The notes beneath the pieces were generated by a model. The model searched no databases. It saw only the letters and a list, made by a program, of their open reading frames with translations, and was not told the origin of the DNA. From contig NZ_JAKJSC010000002.1 in NCBI RefSeq assembly GCF_029029525.1, forward strand, positions 186,001 through 250,000: a DNA stretch of 64,000 bases, read 5' to 3'. This stretch comes from Labilibaculum sp. DW002 (GTDB lineage: Bacteria > Bacteroidota > Bacteroidia > Bacteroidales > Marinifilaceae). Numbering within the stretch: the stretch's first letter is position 1; every line of letters begins with the position of its first letter. The translations under genes and the position numbers were made by a program. This document shows, piece by piece, positions 10,038 through 17,530 of this stretch.

Positions 10038-10069
10038 TCAGGTTACAAATTTACCGTAAAGTAGCCTGA
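10038..10069 (+). other. Stem-loop between kdgK and kdgA
   Basis: TCAGGtTAC (10038-10046) pairs with GTAgCCTGA (10061-10069), and the flanking TCGC/GCGA bases can lengthen the stem imperfectly. There is only a short T-rich stretch after it, so it is more likely a processing or attenuation element than a strong terminator. Confidence 0.4.
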
Positions 10070-10095
10070 TATGCGACTTTTAAAATACACGAAAA

Positions 10096-10773
10096 ATGGC
10101 ACAGTTTTCTCGAATTGAGGTTGCATTAAAGATGGAAGAAACGGGTATTGTTCCTGTTTTCTTTCACAAAGATATTGAGATTTGTAAAAAAGTTGTAAAA
10201 GCTTGTTACGATGGAGGAATTCGAGTTTTTGAATTCACAAATCGAGGCGATTTTGCTCATGAAGTGTTTGCTGAATTGATTAAATGGTCAATTCTTAATA
10301 CTCCAGAGATGATTCTGGGTATTGGTTCTATTGTGGATCCAGGTACAACATCCTTGTACATTCAATTGGGAGCAAATTTTGTCGTTTCTCCAGTATTAAA
10401 TCCAGAAATGGCAAAAGTTTGTAATCGAAGAAAAATATTATGGTCGCCTGGTTGTGGAAGCTTAAGCGATATTAGTTATGCTGAAGAGTTAGGCGCTGAG
10501 GTTTGTAAAATATTCCCAGGTTCTTCTGTGGGAGGCCCTGATTTTGTAAAAGCGATAAAAGGTCCTTGTCCTTGGTCTTCAATAATGCCTACAGGTGGTG
10601 TTACTCCAGATGAAGAGAACCTTACAGAATGGATCAAATCAGGTGTAACTTGTGTAGGAATGGGTTCTCAATTGATTGGTAAGGATATTATTGAGAATGA
10701 TCGTTACGAGGAACTAACTCAAACTTCAAAGCGAGCATTAAAGCTTGTTAGGGAATTAAAAAAGGAAAAATAG
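10096..10773 (+). CDS. kdgA: KDPG aldolase (2-dehydro-3-deoxy-phosphogluconate aldolase)
   Basis: This 225-residue class I aldolase of the KDPG/KHG family splits KDPG into pyruvate and glyceraldehyde-3-phosphate. The catalytic glutamate region is RVFEFTNRG (Glu46, Arg50) and the Schiff-base lysine is Lys138 in VCKIFPGS; PTGGV near residue 175 binds the phosphate. It closes the alginate-derived uronate pathway and its pyruvate product feeds the PFOR and PPDK enzymes encoded further along. It is the last gene before a 300-bp non-coding gap. Confidence 0.93.
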   Translation: MAQFSRIEVALKMEETGIVPVFFHKDIEICKKVVKACYDGGIRVFEFTNRGDFAHEVFAELIKWSILNTPEMILGIGSIVDPGTTSLYIQLGANFVVSPVLNPEMAKVCNRRKILWSPGCGSLSDISYAEELGAEVCKIFPGSSVGGPDFVKAIKGPCPWSSIMPTGGVTPDEENLTEWIKSGVTCVGMGSQLIGKDIIENDRYEELTQTSKRALKLVRELKKEK

Positions 10774-11073
10774 AAGTACAGTAGTGTGTGTAGGGAAAGG
10801 CAGAAGCATTTGTTTTAATTGTACTTTAATAATATAATGGTAGACCAATTGGTAAAACTTATGTTGTGTTTGGAATATTAGGTTAGTGATTTGTTGGTTT
10901 TATTTTTGGTTTATTGAAGTTATTAAAATGCTATAAACAATGTTTCTACCTTGTTTTTGTGAGCTATATAGGTAATTGTCTTTGTAGAAGTTTGCAAACA
11001 GGTGAAAAGTAACTAGTTTTGTCCTACCAATAGTATACTTGCTATTGTAGAAGATGAAATAATAGTTAATTGT
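10774..11073. promoter_or_regulatory. Non-coding control region upstream of the GntR regulator gene
   Basis: This 300-bp gap contains no credible gene. It holds two overlapping palindromes, TGGTAGACCA (10841-10850) and ACCAATTGGT (about 10847-10856), of the TGGT/ACCA kind bound by FadR-type regulators. A promoter matches the Bacteroidota consensus: TTTG at 10991-10994, a 19-bp spacer and TAGTTTTG at 11014-11021. An imperfect inverted repeat, CTACCAATAG (11024-11033) and CTATTGTAG (11042-11050), lies at the expected transcript start, where bound repressor could block transcription. Confidence 0.55.
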
Positions 11074-11781
11074 ATGGACTTATTAGATAATTTTAAGACG
11101 ATCGAGGTGGAAACACCTGTTGATAAAATTATTCGTCAGATTAGAGGTTTAATTGTTTCGGGATATTTAAATCCTGGGGATAAATTACCTTCAGAACGAA
11201 AGCTCTCAGAAAAGCTTGGGGTCGGCAGAACCTATATCAGAGATGCGATCAAAAAATTAGAGTTTTTTGGAATATTGACGACACATCCACAATCGGGTGT
11301 TGTGGTTAACGGCACCAATATTTCAGCTATGGAAGGTCTATTTTCTAATATCATGAAAATAGAACGACCAGATTTCTTTTCTTTAGTTGAGACTAGAGTG
11401 AACATGGAGATATTCTCTGTACGATCAGCTGCAGAAAGAAGAACGGAAGAAGATTTAGAAGCATTAGAAAAAGCATTAGAAGCATATGAAGATAAGGCTA
11501 GAGATAACCTACCTGCTGAAAATGAAGATTTTCTATTTCATTTAAAGATTGCTGAAGCTAGTCACAATGCAGTTGTGAAAACCATGATGTTGATCATTTT
11601 ACCAGATATCTTAGCGATTTATCGAAAAGAGAACGTTTGTGGAAAAGAAGTGATGGAGGGAACCTCCCGAGAACATAGAGCTATTTTGGATGCTGTAATA
11701 GAGCGAGATGCTGATAAAGCTGCCTTATTAATGACGAAACATTTGCATAAGGTATTAGAGTTTAGTAAAAGAATATTGTAG
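11074..11781 (+). CDS. FadR/GntR-family transcriptional regulator of the uronate genes
   Basis: The 235-residue protein has an N-terminal winged helix-turn-helix (about 10-80, with the GntR signature PGDKLPSERKLSEKLGVGRTYIRDAIKKLE) and a C-terminal alpha-helical FCD ligand-binding domain (about 95-230). FCD regulators of uronate pathways usually sense the pathway intermediate KDG or KDPG and repress or activate in response. Its position between the catabolic run and the permease/second kinase pair suggests it controls both sides. A good promoter and a candidate self-operator are directly upstream. The effector is inferred. Confidence 0.85.
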   Translation: MDLLDNFKTIEVETPVDKIIRQIRGLIVSGYLNPGDKLPSERKLSEKLGVGRTYIRDAIKKLEFFGILTTHPQSGVVVNGTNISAMEGLFSNIMKIERPDFFSLVETRVNMEIFSVRSAAERRTEEDLEALEKALEAYEDKARDNLPAENEDFLFHLKIAEASHNAVVKTMMLIILPDILAIYRKENVCGKEVMEGTSREHRAILDAVIERDADKAALLMTKHLHKVLEFSKRIL

Positions 11782-11786
11782 TAAGA

Positions 11787-11806
11787 TAGTGCGTGAAAGC
11801 GCACTA
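11787..11806 (+). terminator. Short hairpin after the GntR gene
   Basis: TAGTGCG (11787-11793) and CGCACTA (11800-11806) form a GC-containing stem 5 bp after the stop codon. The T-run is weak (aatttct), so termination is plausible but not strong. Confidence 0.5.
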
Positions 11807-12042
11807 ATTTCTAATTGATGAAATGATTCCCATACAGATTATTTCGCCAATCATCACCTTCCTTATTAACAGAATCAAGAATTTACTTGGTCTAACTAAT
11901 TGTGTACTCTAAGATGAAAGAAAGACTTCGTTTTGAGGAGTATTTCTTATTGCCCCTTTGAGAAAGTCAGACTTGTATTTAATTAATTGATAATTGTTTG
12001 ATGCAGATGTGAAATCTGTATTTCAAATGCAAAGGGTGAACT

Positions 12043-12792
12043 ATGGATTTATTGGAACCAATTTTTATTGTGGTAGCGGGTGTTTTTGCAGGATTTTTAA
12101 ATGTTGTCGCCGGAGGAGGATCATTAATAACCTTGCCACTTCTTATTTTTTTAGGATTACCTCCAACCATTGCCAATGGAACCAACAGAATTGCCATTTT
12201 GGCTCAAAATAGTTTTTCCGTTGCAAAATTTAATCAAAAGGGTATAAGTTCTTATCCCTATAGTATTTATTTGGGAATATCTGCCTTAATCGGATCAACC
12301 ATAGGTGCTCTTCTTGTTGTTGATATTGATGAAGAACTGTTTAAACGAATTCTTGCTGTTGTTATGGTTTGTGTGGCTGCTTTAATTCTTTTTAATAGCA
12401 AAGCTGCAGAAATCGCAAAGGGTGAAAGAATGGAATTTAAAAACCAAATGTGGGGTGTAATCAGTTTTTTTTTTATTGGTATTTATGGCGGATTTTTACA
12501 CGCAGGTATTGGGTTTATTATCATTCTGGCACTTACTAAAATAAATGGTTTTTCTTTGGTGAAAACCAACAGTATTAAGGTGACTGTAGCTTTAGTTTAT
12601 ACCATTGCGGCGGTTGGTGTTTTTATTTATAAAGATGCCATCGATTGGAAATATGCGCTAATTCTTGCAGTAGGAAACTCTATAGGAGGATATTTAGGAA
12701 CGGTGTTTTCTGTAAATAAAGGGGATAAGTGGATCAAAAGAATTTTGTTAGTAACCATATTGGTTTTAGCGGTAAAGTTGTGGTTTTACTAA
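12043..12792 (+). CDS. TauE/SafE (TSUP) family membrane permease
   Basis: The 249-residue protein has about eight predicted membrane segments and the TSUP pattern: an N-terminal GFLNVVAGGGSLITLPLL helix and a repeat-like GGFLHAGIGFIIILAL segment in the second half. TSUP proteins move sulfite, sulfonates or small organic anions across the inner membrane. The gene lies 31 bp before a second KDG kinase and so is probably co-transcribed with it, which hints at transport of a keto-deoxy sugar acid or related anion, but this is only inference from position. The ATG at 12043 is preferred because it starts directly at the first helix. Confidence 0.8.
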   Translation: MDLLEPIFIVVAGVFAGFLNVVAGGGSLITLPLLIFLGLPPTIANGTNRIAILAQNSFSVAKFNQKGISSYPYSIYLGISALIGSTIGALLVVDIDEELFKRILAVVMVCVAALILFNSKAAEIAKGERMEFKNQMWGVISFFFIGIYGGFLHAGIGFIIILALTKINGFSLVKTNSIKVTVALVYTIAAVGVFIYKDAIDWKYALILAVGNSIGGYLGTVFSVNKGDKWIKRILLVTILVLAVKLWFY

Positions 12793-12823
12793 CCGTTTTA
12801 AATAAATCTTCAGTTTCAAAACA

Positions 12824-13855
12824 ATGAATAAAAAAGTAATCACTTTCGGAGAAATTATGTTGCGACTAGCAACGCCTGGCTACAAACGCTTTTCACAAAC
12901 AGACATTTTTGCTGGTACTTTTGGCGGAGGTGAAGTGAATGTTTCTGTATCATTGGCAAATTATGGGATTCCAACTGCCTATATAACCAGATTGCCGGAT
13001 AATGATATTGGTAAATCCTGTAAAGAGACGCTAAATGAATGTGGTGTAGACACCAGTCATATTGTTTTTGGAGGAGAGCGCATGGGAATCTATTACCTGG
13101 AGACAGGAGCAGTAGCCAGAGGCTCTAAAGTGGTTTACGATCGAGCTCATTCAGCTTTTACAAGTATGAAAAAGGGGATGATCGATTGGGAAGAGATATT
13201 TCAAGATGCTAGTTGGTTTCATTGGACTGGGATTACTCCAGCCATATCTTCAGGTGCAACTGAGGTATTGGAAGAAGCTTTAATAAAAGCCAATGAAATG
13301 GGAATTACCGTTTCTTGTGATGTAAATTATCGAAGCAAGTTGTGGAAAGAAGGAAATAAAGTTGAAGAGGTAATGCCTCGTCTTATTGCTAAAACAAATG
13401 TGCTGATTGGAAATGAATTTGATGCTGAGAAGGTATTGGGTGTTCAAAGTAATCTGCCTCCTAATGTAGAATATTCTAAGTTTACTTTTGGCTTGGTTGC
13501 AAAACAATTGATGCAGAAATATCCGAGACTTAAAAAGGTGATTACCACACGTAGAGGAACCATTAGTGCGAATCACAATACTTGGGTGGGGATTTTATTC
13601 GATGGGAAGCAGGTTTTGGAATCAGCAACTTACCAAATGACACACATTGTTGATCGAGTAGGAGGAGGTGATGCTTTAATGGCGGGATTAATTTATGGAT
13701 TTATTAACTGGCCAAATGACGATCAAATAACGATTGATTTTGCGGTTGCTGCCTCTTTTTTAAAACATACGATTTCAGGAGATGCAAATGATGTTAGTGT
13801 AGAAGAGGTAAAAGAATTAATGAAAGGAAATACAACGGGTAAGATTGATTGGTAA
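12824..13855 (+). CDS. 2-keto-3-deoxygluconate kinase-like PfkB kinase, copy 2
   Basis: This 343-residue protein is closely related to the KDG kinase at 8982-10019, sharing long identical stretches such as RGSKVVYDRAHSA and FHWTGITPAIS. The PfkB active-site motif is DRVGGGDALMAGL. It probably phosphorylates KDG, but the existence of a full-length paralogue beside a TSUP permease suggests either a different keto-deoxy substrate (for example a galactonate epimer) or a gene dosage role. It follows the permease by 31 bp and is closed by a good terminator. Confidence 0.82.
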   Translation: MNKKVITFGEIMLRLATPGYKRFSQTDIFAGTFGGGEVNVSVSLANYGIPTAYITRLPDNDIGKSCKETLNECGVDTSHIVFGGERMGIYYLETGAVARGSKVVYDRAHSAFTSMKKGMIDWEEIFQDASWFHWTGITPAISSGATEVLEEALIKANEMGITVSCDVNYRSKLWKEGNKVEEVMPRLIAKTNVLIGNEFDAEKVLGVQSNLPPNVEYSKFTFGLVAKQLMQKYPRLKKVITTRRGTISANHNTWVGILFDGKQVLESATYQMTHIVDRVGGGDALMAGLIYGFINWPNDDQITIDFAVAASFLKHTISGDANDVSVEEVKELMKGNTTGKIDW

Positions 13856-13885
13856 TATTAGTTTAGTATGCTTAATTAAGCAATG

Positions 13886-13946
13886 AAAAGGATTGTAGTA
13901 GCGTTTTTATTTGTCGGTAATAATGCTTCTAGAATCCTTTTTTTTT
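13886..13946 (+). terminator. Intrinsic terminator at the end of the alginate region
   Basis: AAAAGGATT-x-TAG-x-AGC from 13886 pairs with GCTTCTAGAATCCTTTT ending about 13942 with two mismatches, followed by a run of T. It lies between the second kinase gene and the AraC gene. Confidence 0.75.
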
Positions 13947-14071
13947 ATCTAATTCGATTGAGAAGAATATTATTCAAAATAAAAGCTTTTTTATCTAAAA
14001 TGTACTTCGATTCACATGATCTAATACTTAAGATAGAATTCTAATAATATTTGTAGCTTTGAGATTAAGCT

Positions 14072-14926
14072 ATGGTTCGAGATATAATAGATATAAATGA
14101 TTTCACAATTTTGGTGGAAACGGGTCATTCAGAGAAATCAACGGTTGATTCCTGTTACTTTGATGAACCTTTGGTTGCGGTGGCATTTTATGGATCCGGC
14201 AATGTGGATCTATGCGTAAAATATGGAGATAAGGAAAAAGACTTTAATTATACCAAGGGATTAGCCTTATCATTTTATGCAAATGAAAAAGTGGAATTTA
14301 TCCACACCGTTTCTGCTTTAAAGTCCTTAGAATGTATCGTAATTGCAACATCAATAAAAGCAATAGAAAAACTTCCGAACCATGAGGGTGAGTTATTTGG
14401 AGAAATGCTTAATGAGTTGGTTAATCCTTCAGATCATTATGTAGAAGGTCCTAGTTTTATTATGACTCCTGAAATGCAAGCAATTGTAGATTCCATATTT
14501 AATATTCAATATACTGGTAAAACAAAAATGATGTTTTTTCGAAGCCAGATTACTGCGCTGCTCTCTCATTTTTTTGGACAATTAGCAAACTTGAAAGCGA
14601 AGGATATAAAAATGCCCGAACGCGAAAAACTAAATCAAGCGAAAGACATTTTATTGAATAACCTTGATAATCCTCCATCTCTGAGTGAAATATCTCGACA
14701 AATTGGCTTGAATACTTTTAAATTAAAAAAGAACTTTAAAGAAGTATTTGGTGTACCTGTATTTAAATACCTCCAAAACGAGCGTCTTACATTAGCACAT
14801 AAAATGATTCGAAATCAGGAAGCAACAGTTCAGGAAGCTGCTTGGCACGTGGGATATGATAGTCTCAGTTCATTTTCGAATGCTTTTGAAAAAAAGTTTG
14901 GTTATCGACCAAGTCAAATTAAATAA
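14072..14926 (+). CDS. AraC-family transcriptional regulator
   Basis: The 284-residue protein has a C-terminal pair of AraC helix-turn-helix motifs (about 190-284; first around SLSEISRQIGLNTFKLKKNFK, second around TVQEAAWHVGYDSLSSFSNAFEKKFG, ending in the usual GYRPSQIK). The N-terminal 170 residues are a divergent beta-rich sensing domain of the PchR-like type without a recognisable ligand motif. A TAGCTTTG -7-like box (14054-14061) precedes it closely. Its target is probably the downstream run of four small genes, whose upstream region has a 7-bp inverted repeat. Confidence 0.85.
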   Translation: MVRDIIDINDFTILVETGHSEKSTVDSCYFDEPLVAVAFYGSGNVDLCVKYGDKEKDFNYTKGLALSFYANEKVEFIHTVSALKSLECIVIATSIKAIEKLPNHEGELFGEMLNELVNPSDHYVEGPSFIMTPEMQAIVDSIFNIQYTGKTKMMFFRSQITALLSHFFGQLANLKAKDIKMPEREKLNQAKDILLNNLDNPPSLSEISRQIGLNTFKLKKNFKEVFGVPVFKYLQNERLTLAHKMIRNQEATVQEAAWHVGYDSLSSFSNAFEKKFGYRPSQIK

Positions 14927-14974
14927 ATAACTTTTCGAACAAATCTTTATACCTCCTCAACAAGTTCTATTTCC

Positions 14975-15003
14975 ATATGATGAGCAACTTTGTTATATCA
15001 TAT
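14975..15003 (+). promoter_or_regulatory. Inverted repeat and promoter-like box upstream of the DUF1772 gene
   Basis: ATATGAT (14975-14981) and ATCATAT (14997-15003) are perfect inverted copies separated by 15 bp. The spacer contains CAACTTTG (14985-14992), one mismatch from TAnnTTTG. This is a candidate operator over the promoter of the 15.0-17.2 kb gene set. Confidence 0.4.
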
Positions 15004-15017
15004 AAAAGGAAATATTC

Positions 15018-15524
15018 ATGGAACTTACATTGAAATTTACAAGTCTGGTTTTAGCCATTCTCTTTACCGGAATTTCGGCTGGTTTATGCTTTACATGGTC
15101 AAATGCTGTAAGTCCAGGAATTGGGAAGTTAAATAATTTAGGGTTTCTACAATCCTTTCAACAGATGAATAGAACAATAATAAACCCTGCCTTTATTGTT
15201 GTGTTCTTTGGTCCATTTTTAATAAATCTCCTGAATTTGTATTTATTTAAAAGTAGCTCAAATACTCTTGTTTGGTTGTTAGCAGTCGCTACGATAATTT
15301 ATTTTATTGGTGTTGTGCTGATCACAATTCTTGGTAATGTCCCATTAAATGAAATGCTGGATAAAACTGACTTAAGCACTGCTAATATGGATCAGTTAAA
15401 AAGCTTAAGAGGACATTTTGAAGTTAAATGGAATCGCTTGCATTTAATCAGAACCTTGGCTTCTACAATTTCATTTCTACTATTAATACTTAGTCTTTCA
15501 CTAATTAATCAATATAATATCTAG
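15018..15524 (+). CDS. DUF1772 (anthrone-oxygenase-like) four-helix membrane protein
   Basis: The 168-residue protein has four predicted membrane helices (about 7-30, 52-75, 83-107 and 142-165) and the early GLCFTWSNAVSPGI segment typical of DUF1772 proteins. Some relatives are named for anthrone oxygenase, but biochemical roles are mostly unknown. It is the first of four closely spaced genes behind an AraC regulator; the next gene, an NAD(P)-binding protein, starts 23 bp later. I cannot assign a reaction. Confidence 0.75.
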   Translation: MELTLKFTSLVLAILFTGISAGLCFTWSNAVSPGIGKLNNLGFLQSFQQMNRTIINPAFIVVFFGPFLINLLNLYLFKSSSNTLVWLLAVATIIYFIGVVLITILGNVPLNEMLDKTDLSTANMDQLKSLRGHFEVKWNRLHLIRTLASTISFLLLILSLSLINQYNI

Positions 15525-15547
15525 AGTTTTAAATAATACACTATAAA

Positions 15548-16381
15548 ATGGAAAATAAAAGTCGAATTTTAGTAATAGGAGGAACTGGTAAAACAGGACG
15601 AAAGGTAGTGCAGAAGTTAGACTCATTAAATCAAAATGTAAGAGTTGGATCGCGAAATGCAAGTCCATCGTTTGAATGGGAGAATCCTGATACATGGTCT
15701 CTTGCCATGGATGGAATAGACAAGATGTATGTGGTTTTTTATCCAGATTTAGCTGTGCCAGGATCTTTGGAAGCTATAGAAGGTATAACCAAACAAGCTA
15801 AAAGAAGTGGAGTCAAGAAAATTGTTTTGCTTTCAGGAAAAGGGGAACGTGAAGCTGAGCTCTGTGAACAAGTAGTCGTTCATTCAGGAATTGATTATAC
15901 GATTGTACGTGCTAGCTGGTTTATGCAAAATTTTAGTGAGAGTTTTTTCTTAGAGCCTATTCTTGATGGATTTGTAGCCTTACCACAAGCCGAAGTAAAA
16001 GTACCCTATGTAGATACTGATGATATTGCAGATGTTGTGGTTGAAGCCTTATTGCACGAAAAACATAATGGACAAACATATCAGCTCACAGGTTCCAAAC
16101 AACTTACATTCAAAGAAGTGATGGAAGAGATTTCACTTGTGACCGGAAAAGAAATTGCTTTTACTCCAATTTCCCTTTCAGCGTATAAAGCAGCAATGGA
16201 GCAACAAGGTATTCCGGCCGATTATATTTGGCTCATTAATTATTTGTTCTCCGAGGTTCTTGGAAATCCTACTAATTCTGAACTCTCAAATGATATAGAG
16301 AAGGTTTTGGGGAGAAAGCCTAAAAAATTTTCAGAATATGTTCGAGAAACAGTAGCAACAGGAATCTGGATGCAGCAATAG
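15548..16381 (+). CDS. NmrA-like NAD(P)-binding protein (atypical SDR)
   Basis: This 277-residue protein begins with the glycine-rich NAD(P) motif IGGTGKTGRKV (about 10-20) and follows the NmrA/QOR2 pattern: no YxxxK active site, a VLLSGKGERE stretch and an IVRASWFMQNFSE stretch typical of atypical SDRs that act as NAD(P)H:quinone reductases or redox sensors. It is cytoplasmic. The context with a DUF1772 membrane protein and a tautomerase suggests handling of a quinone or aromatic electrophile, but this is a guess. Confidence 0.78.
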   Translation: MENKSRILVIGGTGKTGRKVVQKLDSLNQNVRVGSRNASPSFEWENPDTWSLAMDGIDKMYVVFYPDLAVPGSLEAIEGITKQAKRSGVKKIVLLSGKGEREAELCEQVVVHSGIDYTIVRASWFMQNFSESFFLEPILDGFVALPQAEVKVPYVDTDDIADVVVEALLHEKHNGQTYQLTGSKQLTFKEVMEEISLVTGKEIAFTPISLSAYKAAMEQQGIPADYIWLINYLFSEVLGNPTNSELSNDIEKVLGRKPKKFSEYVRETVATGIWMQQ

Positions 16382-16408
16382 ATCAATTCATTTTAAAATT
16401 AGATAGTC

Positions 16409-16816
16409 ATGAAAAATATTCATATTAAAAGTGTAATGGTTTCAGCTCTTGTTGTTTATGTTCTTGGCGTTACCGCTTTCGTTGCTTCCTATTTTTTTTC
16501 GGTGATGCATGATCCAGACTTGCAAGCTAATTGGGTGCTGTCAATAGCACTAATCCCAAGCGTGGCACTTGGTACCCATATTTACTATAGGAAAGGACAT
16601 AAGACCCATGGTTTTGTTTTGGGTGTTTTTATGTTCTTAATCGCTATGCTTTTGGATGCTATTATTACCGTTCCTTTGTTGATTATGCCTCATGGAGGTA
16701 ATCATATTAGCTTCTTTACTGATCCAGGATTTTGGTTGATTGCTATTGAGTATATTAGCATTGTGCTTGCCTATTGGCAAATAGAAAGTGCGATTAAGAA
16801 AACTCAAAAAAAATAG
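16409..16816 (+). CDS. Four-helix membrane protein (DUF5367-like), function unknown
   Basis: The 135-residue protein is almost entirely hydrophobic, with helices at about 9-31, 42-61, 70-94 and 108-128 and a basic tail. A short HGGNHISFF loop lies between helices 3 and 4. It resembles small Bacteroidota membrane proteins grouped as DUF5367; that family call is tentative. It lies 27 bp after the NmrA-like gene and 53 bp before the tautomerase gene, so it should be in the same transcript. Confidence 0.6.
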   Translation: MKNIHIKSVMVSALVVYVLGVTAFVASYFFSVMHDPDLQANWVLSIALIPSVALGTHIYYRKGHKTHGFVLGVFMFLIAMLLDAIITVPLLIMPHGGNHISFFTDPGFWLIAIEYISIVLAYWQIESAIKKTQKK

Positions 16817-16869
16817 CAGCGCATTAATTGGATGAAATAATTAATAGTTTTTATAAATACATATGAATT

Positions 16870-17214
16870 ATGCCACATTTTGTAATTGATTGCTCAGAAA
16901 AAATAATTGCATTAAAATCTCCAAGTGAAATTATGCAAGAAGTTTACGACACCGCACACTCAACTAAACTGTTTGATGAAGGTGATATTAAAGTAAGAAT
17001 TAATCCATTTGAACATTATAATGTTGGAAATACAGAGGATGATTTCATTCACATTTTTGCGAATATTATGGAGGGACGTACGGTTTCTCAAAAACAAAAT
17101 CTTTCAAAAATGATAGTAAGCACTTTGAAAATAATGTTTCCAGATGTTCCTATTATCTCAATGAACATTCGTGATTTTGAAAAAGCGACTTATTTCAATA
17201 AATCGATGGTGTAA
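16870..17214 (+). CDS. 5-carboxymethyl-2-hydroxymuconate isomerase-type tautomerase
   Basis: The 114-residue protein begins MPHFVIDCSE; after removal of Met the N-terminal proline is the general base of the tautomerase superfamily. The rest (EIMQEVYDTAHSTKLF, KVRINPFEHYNVG, FIHIFANIMEGR) matches the CHMI (HpaF-like) family. CHMI converts a product of homoprotocatechuate cleavage, yet no other gene of that pathway is nearby, so a different enol or keto substrate is likely. It is the last gene of the AraC-headed set. Confidence 0.8.
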   Translation: MPHFVIDCSEKIIALKSPSEIMQEVYDTAHSTKLFDEGDIKVRINPFEHYNVGNTEDDFIHIFANIMEGRTVSQKQNLSKMIVSTLKIMFPDVPIISMNIRDFEKATYFNKSMV

Positions 17215-17232
17215 TAATAGAAAACTAAGAAG

Positions 17233-17395
17233 ATGAAACAAGCAAATATATTGGTTTTACTACTTGTCTTTGTTATCAATGTTCAGATAATATTGATTTG
17301 ATTGTTGAATGGGAAGGTCTAAATAGATCACGAAAAGTTATGCCTAAGAATGTTTTATGGTCAGCATTGAGGTGTTTAATCGTGTCTGGTTAGGT
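17233..17395 (+). pseudogene. Possible remnant of a small lipoprotein gene
   Basis: An ATG at 17233 opens a 22-codon frame whose product looks like a signal peptide (MKQANILVLLLVFVINVQ) and then stops. In another frame the DNA continues as CSDNIDLIVEWEGLNRSRK and about 20 more codons to a stop near 17394, as if a lipoprotein had been split by a frameshift. The piece is short and no family is recognised, so this may be chance. The rest of 17215-17530 is non-coding. Confidence 0.2.
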
Positions 17396-17479
17396 GTCTG
17401 TTTTTTTAGATGTAATTTTCTATATAGGGAGTAGAAATAGAAAGATTGAACTTTTAACTTAGGTGTTAGAAAGCTTAAT

Positions 17480-17509
17480 TTTGCAAATCTCCTATTTGTT
17501 GTATATTTG
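17480..17509 (+). promoter_or_regulatory. Promoter of the propeller-sensor regulator gene
   Basis: TTTG (17480-17483), an 18-bp spacer and TATATTTG (17502-17509) fit the Bacteroidota -33/-7 pattern. This places transcription start about 15 bp before the ATG at 17531 and argues against the upstream TTG at 17507 as start codon. Confidence 0.6.
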
Positions 17510-17530
17510 AGAATCAATAACCCCTTCTTG

